A stretch of 22,460 nt of DNA from an uncultured Clostridia bacterium (GTDB taxonomy: Bacteria; Bacillota; Clostridia; Oscillospirales; Ruminococcaceae). The DNA lies in assembly GCA_947629275.1 (NCBI GenBank), contig CANRDG010000015.1, forward strand, positions 1 to 22,460, given 5' to 3'. This document shows, piece by piece, positions 1 through 8,117 of this stretch. The translations under genes and the position numbers were made by a program. Positions within the stretch are counted from its first letter, which is position 1. Each line of letters opens with the position of its first letter. The notes under the pieces were generated by a model that ran no database searches, had not been told where the DNA came from, and saw nothing but the letters and a program-made list of their open reading frames with translations.

Positions 1-38
1 AAGTTTTATGGTTTTCAGCGACTTCTATGAAGTCGCAT

Positions 39-64
39 AAAAATTGCCGACCTTTTGTCGGCAA
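39..64 (-). terminator. Intrinsic terminator-like hairpin inside the leftward leader
   Basis: The minus strand shows an 8-bp perfect stem (44-51 pairing with 57-64) closed by a 5-nt loop and followed by TTTTT (43 down to 39). It lies about 65-90 nt downstream of the predicted start of the leftward transcript, so it either ends a short RNA or acts as an attenuator. Confidence 0.5.
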
Positions 65-128
65 AACAAAACTTATAGCGTCTTCGCAAGAAGACGCGGT
101 TACCGCCCGAATAGTCCAGTTTCGGTAC
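39..128 (-). ncRNA. Candidate small structured RNA or attenuated leader
   Basis: A promoter at 135-162 predicts minus-strand transcription starting near 128. The RNA would fold into a weak 5-bp stem (CCGAA/UUCGG), a short GCGG/CCGC stem, a perfect 8-bp stem at 78-85/90-97 with a GCAA-type loop on the plus strand, and an 8-bp stem at 44-51/57-64 followed by five U, which is the layout of an intrinsic terminator. A further perfect 8-bp hairpin lies beyond it (18-25/29-36). No convincing coding frame with a ribosome binding site is visible. It may be a free-standing RNA of about 90 nt or an attenuated 5' leader of a gene lying left of the window. I do not recognise it as a known riboswitch, 6S, SRP RNA or tmRNA. 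Confidence 0.4.
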
Positions 129-134
129 AAGTAT

Positions 135-162
135 ATTATAGCACAATAAGTACACAATGCAA
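135..162 (-). promoter_or_regulatory. Sigma-A promoter with extended -10, reading leftward
   Basis: On the minus strand there is TTGCAT (157-162), a 16-bp spacer and TATAAT (135-140), with TGC directly before TATAAT giving an extended -10 element. It sits just past the terminator of the ten-gene operon, so it starts a new transcription unit whose product is mostly or wholly outside the window. Confidence 0.65.
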
Positions 163-166
163 GCAC

Positions 167-200
167 AAAAATCCCCTTGACATATCTCTGCCAAGGGGAT
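167..200 (-). terminator. Terminator of the ten-gene operon
   Basis: A perfect 9-bp stem (171-179 pairing with 192-200, core CCCCTTG/CAAGGGG) is followed on the minus strand by TTTT. It lies 18 nt past the stop codon of the last permease gene. The plus side also carries a T run (203-208), so it could work in both directions, but only the minus strand has a gene running into it. Confidence 0.85.
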
Positions 201-217
201 AATTTTTTGCGATCGCA

Positions 218-1267
218 TCAGCCGACGAGACCTGAACGCTCAACGCCTTCGATGAAGTATTTCTGCAAGAAGATATACATTACAAGTATAGGCGCTATCG
301 TCAGCATACAGCCTGATTCGAGCCAGACTATCATTGATCTTATACCGGGTGACTGGTTATTGAACAGACGCGAGGTAAGCTCTGCATCGAGGTTTCTCAG
401 CATCAGCGCTACGGTATCGTTTCTTGTGAAGAACGATGACGATACATAGTAGTCGTTCCAGTACCACACTATTGAGAACAGGAACACGGTAAGGAACGAT
501 GTTTTTGCGTTCGGCACCATGACCTTTATGAATGTCTTGAAAGGTCCGCAGCCGTCAAGGTATGCGGCATCTTCCAGCTCTTTCGGCAGGCCTCTGAAGA
601 ACTGACGGAATATCAGTATGAACAGACCCGCACGTATGCCGTTTGCGAACATCGCAGGCAGATACATTGTCCAGCCGGAGTTTATAAGCGTTATAGACTC
701 GCCGCCGTTGAAAAGCGGTATTATACCGAACAGATCGAAGAACGCATACTGCAAATACAGCGGTATGGTTATTATCTGCGGCGGAACGAGTATCATCGCC
801 ACTACCAGCGCGAACAGAATGTTCTTGCACTTGAAGTCAAATCTTGCGAAGCCGTAGCCCGTTATCGAGCAGGTTATTACCTGCAACACCGAGGCGATAA
901 GGTTCAGCCTTATGGTATTCAGAACGGTGCTGCTGTAGTTCATGATCCTGTATGTATCACGCATATTGTCAAGCGTCAGAGACTTAGGGATCCACACTAT
1001 AGAGGGGTCGCTCATCTGCTCGTTCGGTCTGAACGCGGTAGAGATCATGAAGATTATGGGGTAGAGAATTACGAAGCAAAGTCCGAAGAGGATAAGGAAT
1101 CTGAATATCGGCCATACAACGCCTATCAGTTTTTTGTTACGGTTATAACGTATCTGATCGGGAGTAAGGTAGTTTTCTATTCCTTCCGCTTTCATTCTGG
1201 CGTATCTTGCCTTGCGGATCTGCTGCATCTCTTTTTCAAATTGACGCTCTTCTTTTTTAGTTGCCAC
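218..1267 (-). CDS. MalG-type carbohydrate ABC transporter permease (second pair)
   Basis: This is an inner-membrane permease subunit of a carbohydrate uptake ABC transporter of the MalG/CUT1 family (349 residues). It has about six hydrophobic spans, the first at residues 50-75. The cytoplasmic EAA loop that docks on the ATPase lies at about 227-252 (LPKELEDAAYLDG...VMVPNAK). A charged N-terminal extension of about 45 residues precedes the first span, longer than usual for MalG. The start is GTG at 1267, preceded by a GGGGGGA ribosome binding site. The preceding MalF-type gene ends 12 bp upstream. As last gene of the operon it is followed by a clear terminator. Substrate unknown; the family assignment is firm, and partnership with the adjacent MalF-type protein is inferred from adjacency. 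Confidence 0.93.
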   Translation of the reverse strand: MATKKEERQFEKEMQQIRKARYARMKAEGIENYLTPDQIRYNRNKKLIGVVWPIFRFLILFGLCFVILYPIIFMISTAFRPNEQMSDPSIVWIPKSLTLDNMRDTYRIMNYSSTVLNTIRLNLIASVLQVITCSITGYGFARFDFKCKNILFALVVAMILVPPQIITIPLYLQYAFFDLFGIIPLFNGGESITLINSGWTMYLPAMFANGIRAGLFILIFRQFFRGLPKELEDAAYLDGCGPFKTFIKVMVPNAKTSFLTVFLFSIVWYWNDYYVSSSFFTRNDTVALMLRNLDAELTSRLFNNQSPGIRSMIVWLESGCMLTIAPILVMYIFLQKYFIEGVERSGLVG

Positions 1268-1279
1268 CGTTATCCCCCC

Positions 1280-2365
1280 TTATCCTACTTCATAGTAAAC
1301 GAACTTATTGACAATAGCCAGTATAATGCCCAGCGCCGCAGCCACTATTATAAAGTACGCCCACAGCATTGCCGCCTGATAGCCGAATTCCCAGTTGCTG
1401 CTCTTGGTAAGAAGTATCTTCATTACCGAGTTATCGGGTGCAACGAACGAGTCAACTACCGTATATACCAGCGAGGCAACTATCATCGGGCTTATGCTGG
1501 GAAGAGTGATCTTCCAGAAATATTCCCAAGCTGTCGCGCCCTCCATTTGTGCGGCTTCTTTCGCCGAGGGTGATATATTCTGCAATGCCGCCAGGAACAG
1601 CAGTATTTGTATACCTGAGTTCCACACCAGATTGAATATATCGCTCGTCAGCGTGTTGATTATCTCTGTCAGTTTGTCGCTTATGTTGTAAATGCCAAGG
1701 TACGTGAGCAGCTCGCCTACAAGGTCTGTTTCAAACAGCGAGTTGAACTGTTCACTGCCGCCGCTGTAGCCGCCGGAAGACATATTACCGTTGATTATAT
1801 CGATAACAGGGCCGGTAGCTATGATAACGGGGAGGAAGAATACCGCTCTTGCGAATACTCTGCCTTTGAACTTCTGATTGAGTATTATCGCTATGAATAT
1901 CGAGAACACCAGTATCAGAGGCGTTTTCAGCGCGGTATCTTTCAGAACTTCCACCAGTGACTGCGAATATGACGGGTGTACTGTGAATGCGTTCTTGTAG
2001 TTTTTAAGACCTACAAAGTCGAGGTTCATGCCGCCCGAGCCGTCGGTGTTCGGCAGCGTATCACAGAACGAATAGACTATAGACTCGATAACCGGCATTA
2101 TGAAGAAGTATATCGTACCCACCAGCCACAGGGCTATAAATCCCAGACCGTAGAGGGCTTTTCTTTTCTCGTAAGGAATGCTTCTGCCCTTTGCTTTTGC
2201 AGGTTTGGCAGGCGCTTCAGCTACAGCCTCAGCTGCCGCTTCCTTAACTTCGGCAACTTCTTCTTTTACTGTGGTAACTTCCTCTTTAACTTCTTCCACA
2301 GCGTTTTCCTGTGTTATGGTCTCAGCTTCGAGTTGTTGCGAGTTCTTTTTCTTATTCTTGCTCAT
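1280..2365 (-). CDS. MalF-type sugar ABC transporter permease with coiled-coil N-terminus (second pair)
   Basis: This is the MalF-like partner of the downstream MalG-type permease (361 residues). Residues 1-65 form a hydrophilic Lys/Glu/Ala-rich extension with heptad-like VKEEV repeats, then PAKPAKAK, before the first membrane span at about 70-95. The EAA loop is at about 266-292 (AKEAAQMEGA...ITLPSISP). An extra, probably extracytoplasmic, insertion rich in Gly, Ser and acidic residues lies at about 192-245. The ATG overlaps the TAA of the DUF5696 gene by one base (TAATG), which suggests coupled translation. Membership in the CUT1 permease family is clear. The N-terminal extension and loop insertion are unusual, and their roles are unknown. 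Confidence 0.92.
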   Translation of the reverse strand: MSKNKKKNSQQLEAETITQENAVEEVKEEVTTVKEEVAEVKEAAAEAVAEAPAKPAKAKGRSIPYEKRKALYGLGFIALWLVGTIYFFIMPVIESIVYSFCDTLPNTDGSGGMNLDFVGLKNYKNAFTVHPSYSQSLVEVLKDTALKTPLILVFSIFIAIILNQKFKGRVFARAVFFLPVIIATGPVIDIINGNMSSGGYSGGSEQFNSLFETDLVGELLTYLGIYNISDKLTEIINTLTSDIFNLVWNSGIQILLFLAALQNISPSAKEAAQMEGATAWEYFWKITLPSISPMIVASLVYTVVDSFVAPDNSVMKILLTKSSNWEFGYQAAMLWAYFIIVAAALGIILAIVNKFVYYEVG

Positions 2366-4794
2366 TATCCTAACAAACCTCCCGTCACTGTAGTATCGCC
2401 CATATCAAGGCTTACGCCGTTTACCTTTACTGTAGCGTTTTCTATATCGACCTCAATGGTAACGTCGGAAGTGCCGTCCGCGCTGTATGTTGTTTTCAGA
2501 ACATCTCCGTCTCTCTCGAAGTTCGATATAGTCATTGCAGAAACGTCCTTCAGAGCCGTCTGCGCCACTGCGTTTTGTTTTGCAGCCGTATCTACCCACG
2601 CATCATAGTAAGCGTAGTACAGGTCGTCGTAATCGGTATCAGCTATTTCGTCGGCACTTTCGTGTATCATATCGTAGTGCAGTCCTGCGCCGTATGCAAT
2701 AGACAGCAGGTAAGCCTCCTGAACGTCCGAACTCTTGTTGATAGACGTTGACGAATACGGAACATATCCGTGGATTACCATCTGGTAGAAAGGAATGTCG
2801 TAGTCGGTAACGTTGAATCCGCTGGAGTATATCGGAACGTCGGTGATATGCGATGCATACTTGATAACGTATGCGTTTGCGCCGTCGCAGAGTATCTTGT
2901 CGATGCCGCCGTTCGTGGCATCTTCATACCCCTTGACTATCTCGTCTCTCGTTTTGTTTCTTACCGACTTTTCTTTCTTGATAAAGTCTGAAACGAGAGC
3001 CGTTGAGTATTCGCCGTAGCTTATCTTCGTCTGACCCTTATCGGTAAAACTGTCAAGTATCTCGCCGAACACCTTTCCGTAAGCGTTGGGTGAGAGCAGT
3101 GCAGGCGAAACGCCTTTTTCCTCATATCCAAACGCTATCGAATAATTCGACTGGCGTGAGTAAGCGTTTGAAACTCTTATCGCTGTGTCTGTAAACGTCC
3201 AGTATCCCCAAGAAGAACTGTTCATAGTCAGGTTATCCATAGTGGGGTATATCTCGGCGCCTATGCTGTCTGCATAGCTCTCAAGGTCTTCCATGTCGCC
3301 CTTGCCGCCCAGTTTGCCCGAGGGCTTGAACTTTGTTGAAATTTTATCCTTGATGAGCTTGTTCGTCCAGTCGTTGTAGCCTACTACAACATCTGTAACG
3401 CCGTCGGAAGTAAATCTTTCAAGTATTTCCTTTGCCTCATCGAAAGATGTCATTGAGGTCTTCATATTTACGGGAATACCGAGTATTGACCTTTCTTTCA
3501 TAACGCCGCCGTACAGGTCAAGATAGAAGTTGTACTTACCCTGCTCGGTAAGCTGTTTAAGACCGTCCTTCTCGATAAGGTAATCTCTGTAGACCTTTGC
3601 AACGTCGGCATAGTTAACGCCTTCATCGTCGCTTATAGGAACATACAGCACCGAAACTTCTGGGGTATCTATAGTACCCTTTTCAAAAACAGTAAGCTTG
3701 TTGCCCGAGTCGCCGCTCATATAATATGTATCAGATGAACGCAGCTCAAACGAGAAGTACGTTGTGTTATACGACTGGTTGTTCTGACCGCACACCTGCG
3801 CGCAGACGTTTGCGTTTGCATCGCCGTCGGTGGCTATCATAACAAGTCCGTCATTTCCCGAAACGGTAGCTGTCACGGGCAGGTAAGCCTGATCGGTTAC
3901 CTTTGGTGCGGAGAGCGGAACTGCCGTATAGTCTCTTCCGTATATCTTTTGGTTGTAAGAACCGTAGCCGCCCTTGCCGTTGTTGTACTCTATAACAGCG
4001 CCCGAGCCGTCGGGAACTATCATATAGCCCTCTACCTTATTGCCTTCCATATCCGTAGCAGGCGCAGCGCCGAACTGCGGATTGAACGCGAGGTTCGTAA
4101 TAACAGTACCGTTTTCCTGCGAGGTCTTTTTCTCGACTATCTTGGTAACATCGGTGGAAACTTTCAGACCGTTGTCAACGAGCTGATACCTTACGGGTAT
4201 CGTTATGCCCGGGCGTGAGAATGTGAAAGTTATCTCCACGCCGCCGTCAATTTCCTTGCTTTTCTCCTTAGCGCCCGACATAGAGTACAGATCTTTAGTC
4301 GTTCTCTTGTCCTGCGCCAGTTCTGCATAGGTTATCATCAGGTTTGAAGCCAGCTGTTGGCGTTGAGCCTTTTTCATGCTGGAGCCTTTTGCCTGGTTTA
4401 TAACGGTGTCGTCCGCAAAAGTATTTATCGGATTTGACCACCAGTATTTGCCTGTTTCCTTAACGAACAGACATATCTTTGACGAAGCTGTTTCTTCCTC
4501 GTCCTTATCATCTCTTTCGCCGCTGTCGAAGTAGAGGATAAACTTATCGTTCTCTGCGACCTTTGAGCAGGTTTTCAAAGCATCTTCGTCGGTTATCTTC
4601 TGGACGAGATCCTCTTTTTCTTCCTCGTCGTCGCCGCCCTCTTCATTGCCGCTGTCGGAATCTGCGGTACTTTCAGCAGAATCTGCGGCGGGTGCATCTG
4701 CATCATCGGCGAGAACGTTGACCGCCGAACCTGCCGGTATCAGCATTGTCAGAACGAGTGCGAATGTGAGCAATTTTTTCCAATTTTTCTGCAT
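2365..4794 (-). CDS. Large secreted DUF5696-type protein
   Basis: The product is about 809 residues with a type I signal peptide (MQKNWKKLLTFALVLTM..., likely cut near ...VLA-DD), no lipobox Cys and no later membrane span, so it is predicted to be secreted. Residues 30-63 are a low-complexity Asp/Glu/Ser/Ala linker. Residues 80-390 look beta-rich. Residues about 400-740 read like alternating beta strands and helices, as in a TIM barrel (for example DVVVGYND, DKILCDGAN, VPIYSSGF, YDIPFYQMVIHGYVPYS, GAGLHYDMIH). A short beta domain ends the protein. I recognise the overall pattern as DUF5696; a glycoside-hydrolase-like fold is inference. I chose ATG 4794, which has GAGGTG 6-7 nt upstream; a GTG at 4803 in the same frame is the alternative. 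It sits between the YIP1-like gene (17 bp away) and the second permease pair. Confidence 0.85.
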   Translation of the reverse strand: MQKNWKKLLTFALVLTMLIPAGSAVNVLADDADAPAADSAESTADSDSGNEEGGDDEEEKEDLVQKITDEDALKTCSKVAENDKFILYFDSGERDDKDEEETASSKICLFVKETGKYWWSNPINTFADDTVINQAKGSSMKKAQRQQLASNLMITYAELAQDKRTTKDLYSMSGAKEKSKEIDGGVEITFTFSRPGITIPVRYQLVDNGLKVSTDVTKIVEKKTSQENGTVITNLAFNPQFGAAPATDMEGNKVEGYMIVPDGSGAVIEYNNGKGGYGSYNQKIYGRDYTAVPLSAPKVTDQAYLPVTATVSGNDGLVMIATDGDANANVCAQVCGQNNQSYNTTYFSFELRSSDTYYMSGDSGNKLTVFEKGTIDTPEVSVLYVPISDDEGVNYADVAKVYRDYLIEKDGLKQLTEQGKYNFYLDLYGGVMKERSILGIPVNMKTSMTSFDEAKEILERFTSDGVTDVVVGYNDWTNKLIKDKISTKFKPSGKLGGKGDMEDLESYADSIGAEIYPTMDNLTMNSSSWGYWTFTDTAIRVSNAYSRQSNYSIAFGYEEKGVSPALLSPNAYGKVFGEILDSFTDKGQTKISYGEYSTALVSDFIKKEKSVRNKTRDEIVKGYEDATNGGIDKILCDGANAYVIKYASHITDVPIYSSGFNVTDYDIPFYQMVIHGYVPYSSTSINKSSDVQEAYLLSIAYGAGLHYDMIHESADEIADTDYDDLYYAYYDAWVDTAAKQNAVAQTALKDVSAMTISNFERDGDVLKTTYSADGTSDVTIEVDIENATVKVNGVSLDMGDTTVTGGLLG

Positions 4795-4811
4795 TTCAAA
4801 CACCTCATTCC

Positions 4812-5441
4812 TTAACCTCTTATTCTATACGATATTTCAGTATAGATAGAGTAAATAAACACATATACCTGCTGGAACAGCGAGAGAAGAAGTATTGCAA
4901 GAAACAGTATAAGCAGCATTACTATAAGGGTAAGCAATATCGAGAATATCGTCTTCGGTACTGTATACTGGTGAACGGCTTTCATCGCCTGGAACATCAG
5001 TATTACAGACCAGCCTACACCAAGATAGTACACGGCGTTTACCCATATTGCCTCGTCAAGCACCATAAAGTTGGATATGAGCGTTGCAAGGAATGTGCCT
5101 ACTATGAAAGGCACGAGAGAGTATGCCGAGTTTATGCATATCTGTTTCAGTCTGCCCTCGCCGTCGAGGAGCGTACATACAGACCAGTTGGCTATTACCC
5201 AAGTGAAGAAGTACACCACGCTGTTTACGAGCAGCGGCACAACGTTGAATATCTTGGTATACGAACCGTTGAACGCAAAGCCTGTCAGCTGTCTTCTTGC
5301 CACCATTGCTATGAACAGCAGCACCACTATGCCAAACGCCACTTTCAGCGAACCTTGCTTTTTCCAGCGCAGATCCTCAAAGCCCTCTATCGGGTGAAAG
5401 ATAACGTGCCTCAGCCAACCCATTGTGGTAAACTCATACAT
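4812..5441 (-). CDS. YIP1 family integral membrane protein
   Basis: This is a 209-residue membrane protein with about five hydrophobic segments (residues about 33-47, 65-85, 105-125, 133-152, 163-195). The N-terminus (MYEFTTMGWLRHVIFHPIEGFEDLRW) matches the style of bacterial YIP1/Yip1-domain proteins, where a short amphipathic start with HPxxGFxxLR-like residues precedes the membrane domain. The frame is open further upstream to 5555, but the ATG at 5441 has a strong AGGGGGA site at correct spacing and overlaps the preceding gene by only 8 bp, so the long start is rejected. Function in bacteria is not established. In this operon it lies between a membrane-anchored propeller protein and a secreted DUF5696 protein, which suggests a structural or assembly role in the same complex (inference). 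Confidence 0.82.
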   Translation of the reverse strand: MYEFTTMGWLRHVIFHPIEGFEDLRWKKQGSLKVAFGIVVLLFIAMVARRQLTGFAFNGSYTKIFNVVPLLVNSVVYFFTWVIANWSVCTLLDGEGRLKQICINSAYSLVPFIVGTFLATLISNFMVLDEAIWVNAVYYLGVGWSVILMFQAMKAVHQYTVPKTIFSILLTLIVMLLILFLAILLLSLFQQVYVFIYSIYTEISYRIRG

Positions 5442-7170
5442 TTTTATCTTCCCCCTTTTCATCGGTTTCGTCTGTTGTTTGAGAAGCTGCATTTTCCGCT
5501 TCTTCCTTTGCTGCCTGCTCGGCGGCCTCGGCTGCGAGCTGCGCTTCATGCTCAAGTTCCTTTTTGGTCTTTTTGCGTTCGACCTGTTTTTTCTGCTTAC
5601 GCACTCTCTTTTTGATTATGCCTTTCTTTTTCAGCACCGAGAGCACCACAAACAGTATCAGCAGCAGCGCCACGGCTATAAACAGCCATAAGAAGTTATC
5701 TTGCAGCCACTGCTCTCTGTAATACTTAAAGGCTTTATCGTAGCTTTTTCTTGCATACGCGTCTTTGAAGTATTCCATAGCTTCTTTATACTCGCCCTCG
5801 CTGAGGCACGCTTTGCCGAGACCCATTTGCGCGAATGTACAGGTGCCGTTTCTGTTAAGGACTTCCTGCCACAGGGGCTTTGCCTCAACGTACTTGCCTT
5901 CGTCATACAGCTGCACCGCTTGTTTCAGGTACTCGCCGTAAAGCGTGGTAGAGTACACGGTTATGTCATTCTTTATACCGTCTATAATATAAACGTTTCC
6001 GAATGCACACTCCAGCGCGTTAGGACCTGTAAAGCTGCCCTTCTGGTCGGAATTCGTATTTGACGTACCGAATATCGTGATAAGGTCGCAGAACTCATCA
6101 TACACGAACACACGGCCTGTTACATAGTCAAGTATGTTTATAAATCCGTAGTCGTCTATATCTATATCGGTAAGTCTTGTGGTATAAGTGGTATTAGTTG
6201 AAGCGTCATATGTATTCGCTCCGCTGTCGGCAAAGGTATATTCATTGCCTGCGTCGTTGTTCCATATGTTGTAGCCTGCGGCGTTCAGCTTCTTTACCGC
6301 GTCGGTGCTGGCATTTGCAGCCTCGGTAACGGTATATATAAAGCCCTCTGCATCTATATCAAAGTTTTTATACTCGACAGGCGCGGCGCTTGCCATTGAT
6401 TTGAGCTGCTCGTCAGATGCGAACACTCTCCATATCCTACGTCTTATTATCTCGCCGGTAAGTTCAACACGGTTTGCACCGTAAAATCCCTGAAATTCGC
6501 CGAGATAGTTGAACTGCGCCGAACCTGAGTTTACCGAAGTACATACCGCATAAATATTTCCTGCGGTATCCACCAGAACCTTTTCCGGCAAAAACGTATT
6601 TGAAGTATAGATAGGCGATTCAGGCTTTGTTACTTCCAGCGCACATTCACATTCAGTTGCAGAAGTTATCTCGCACTGCACAACTCTTGAATTCTGCGTA
6701 TCGCCGACATACATATACAGTTTGCCGTCGTCGGAATTTACCACGAACACGCCCTGCGGCTCGTTGAAGTTGTAAGTTCCGCTCGGTGCGCCAAGCACGC
6801 CCGTATAGCAGCCTATCAACTCGAGATCCTTATCAAGCCTTATTATTCTTGAATTCTTTGTATCTGCTATCCAAAACTCCTGCTTAGTGTTTTCATAGAA
6901 CATATCCTTCGGACCGTTTAATTCTGCCGAGGCGTTTATGTTTACATACAGCGGATCGGTCGGGTCTTTCAGTCTGTCAAGACCTATATCGTGACCCGTG
7001 TATGTATCTTCTACTTTATATCCTGCCTGAGCAGGTATAGCGTCGTCCCAGTTATCATAGCTGTATGAGTAGTAAGGCTCGCTGGCTGATGCCGTTATCA
7101 TCGCAGATGACAGGCACACAAGCGAAGCACACAGCGATACTGCTCGTTTCAACGCTTTTTTCATTTGCAT
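5434..7170 (-). CDS. Secreted NHL/beta-propeller protein with TPRs, one membrane span and cytosolic coiled-coil tail
   Basis: About 578 residues. A signal peptide (MKKALKRAVSLCASL...) probably ends near ITASA-SEPYY. Residues about 85-410 carry repeated NHL/propeller-like blades (FWIADTKNSRIIRLD, YVGDTQNSRVVQCE, GFINILDYVTGRVFVYD, NVYIIDGIKNDITVYS). Residues about 408-485 form at least two TPR-like units (LYDEGKYVEAKPLWQEVL, CLSEGEYKEAMEYFKDAY). A strong membrane span follows at about 491-513, then a Lys/Arg- then Glu/Ala-rich tail (514-578) with coiled-coil character. The propeller should face outside and the tail inside. Starts at 7179 (GTG), 7170 (ATG) and 7164 (ATG) are all possible and give the same mature protein; none has an ideal ribosome binding site. 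The 3' end overlaps the YIP1-like gene by 8 bp. A scaffold or signal-relay role is inference. Confidence 0.85.
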   Translation of the reverse strand: MQMKKALKRAVSLCASLVCLSSAMITASASEPYYSYSYDNWDDAIPAQAGYKVEDTYTGHDIGLDRLKDPTDPLYVNINASAELNGPKDMFYENTKQEFWIADTKNSRIIRLDKDLELIGCYTGVLGAPSGTYNFNEPQGVFVVNSDDGKLYMYVGDTQNSRVVQCEITSATECECALEVTKPESPIYTSNTFLPEKVLVDTAGNIYAVCTSVNSGSAQFNYLGEFQGFYGANRVELTGEIIRRRIWRVFASDEQLKSMASAAPVEYKNFDIDAEGFIYTVTEAANASTDAVKKLNAAGYNIWNNDAGNEYTFADSGANTYDASTNTTYTTRLTDIDIDDYGFINILDYVTGRVFVYDEFCDLITIFGTSNTNSDQKGSFTGPNALECAFGNVYIIDGIKNDITVYSTTLYGEYLKQAVQLYDEGKYVEAKPLWQEVLNRNGTCTFAQMGLGKACLSEGEYKEAMEYFKDAYARKSYDKAFKYYREQWLQDNFLWLFIAVALLLILFVVLSVLKKKGIIKKRVRKQKKQVERKKTKKELEHEAQLAAEAAEQAAKEEAENAASQTTDETDEKGEDKNV

Positions 7171-7213
7171 ACATCTCACCCATTTCCTTTATAAATTTCG
7201 TTATAAGCACGGG

Positions 7214-8104
7214 TCAATCCTTGATACCCGAGTTCGCCATAGTTTCCATAACGTTGCTCTGTGCAACTAAGAAAACTATCAGCGGAGGAAGCATAAGTAT
7301 TACCGAAGTTGCAAATGTTACACCCTGACGGGCTATACCGGTAGCAGCTATCTGCTGCATTATCGTCGGCAGAGTTTTCAGTTCTTCAGCGTATACTATC
7401 GTGCCGCTCTGCTTGTTCCAAGCGTCCTGGAAAGCGAAGATTATCAGCGTCATGATAGCAGGCTTCTGGTTGGGTACTACTACCTGCCAGCATATCCTGA
7501 AAAGCCCTGCGCCGTCCACCTTGGCGGCTTCTATCATCGAGTCGTGTATCGTTGACATACTCTGTCTCATAAGGAACAGACCCAGCGGCGTTGCGATACT
7601 CGGAAGTATCAGTGCCCAGTATGTATCTATGATACCCAGTGTCGCCATTACGAGGAACTGGATTATCCACGTTGCCGATGATGTGAACAACAGCGCGGTA
7701 ACTATTACTTTATTAAGGAATGCGTTGCCCGGGAATTTACACTTTGCAAGCACGAACGCCGCACAGCAGCAGACGAACACGTTGCACACAGTTACCACTA
7801 CAGATACCATAAAGCTGTTGAATATGTATCTTGAAAGCGGTACCCACAGGCTTGATGCTACCTCCAGCATATCGGAGTAGTTTTTCGTCGTCGGGTTAAG
7901 TACATAGAGCTTTGGCGGGAACACGAAAAGTTCCTCTATAGGCTTGAATGACTGAATGACGGCGTAGTATATCGGGAATATCATGAAGATACCGGTAAGG
8001 CACAGAAATATGAATATACAGATGTTGCCCCCCCGTGATGCGGTTATCTTTTTGTTATTCTTTCTGACCTTGACCTCGTTTATATCTTTTTTCTTTTTAG
8101 CCAC
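7214..8104 (-). CDS. MalG-type carbohydrate ABC transporter permease (first pair)
   Basis: A 296-residue CUT1 permease subunit with a lysine-rich cytosolic start (MAKKKKDINEVKVRKNNKK) and about six hydrophobic spans. The EAA loop is at about 189-213 (MIEAAKVDGAG...VVVPNQKP), matching the family consensus closely. The start is GTG at 8104, preceded by an AGGGGG site that overlaps the stop codon of the preceding permease gene (13-bp gap). It pairs with the MalF-type gene just upstream. The neighbouring solute-binding protein suggests import of a saccharide. The substrate cannot be read from the sequence. Confidence 0.93.
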   Translation of the reverse strand: MAKKKKDINEVKVRKNNKKITASRGGNICIFIFLCLTGIFMIFPIYYAVIQSFKPIEELFVFPPKLYVLNPTTKNYSDMLEVASSLWVPLSRYIFNSFMVSVVVTVCNVFVCCCAAFVLAKCKFPGNAFLNKVIVTALLFTSSATWIIQFLVMATLGIIDTYWALILPSIATPLGLFLMRQSMSTIHDSMIEAAKVDGAGLFRICWQVVVPNQKPAIMTLIIFAFQDAWNKQSGTIVYAEELKTLPTIMQQIAATGIARQGVTFATSVILMLPPLIVFLVAQSNVMETMANSGIKD

Positions 8105-8117
8105 TTTCAGTCACCCC

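Noticed and set aside
15..218. 67-residue minus-strand open frame at the left edge
   Set aside because: It runs through the operon terminator, the leftward promoter and the hairpins, and has no ribosome binding site; regulatory DNA explains the stretch better.
1976..2608. 210-residue plus-strand open frame
   Set aside because: It is antisense to the MalF-type and DUF5696 genes, has low-complexity Phe/Arg/Ser-rich content and no ribosome binding site; it is a shadow frame.
5442..5555. Longer N-terminus (38 extra residues) for the YIP1-like protein
   Set aside because: It overlaps the coiled-coil end of the upstream gene by over 100 bp, is Arg/Lys/Gln-rich out-of-frame reading of that gene, and has no ribosome binding site; the ATG at 5441 has a strong one.
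5985..6000. ATATAAACGTTTCC inside the propeller gene, resembling half of the cre-like site
   Set aside because: It lies within a coding region far from a start codon and is not palindromic across the centre.
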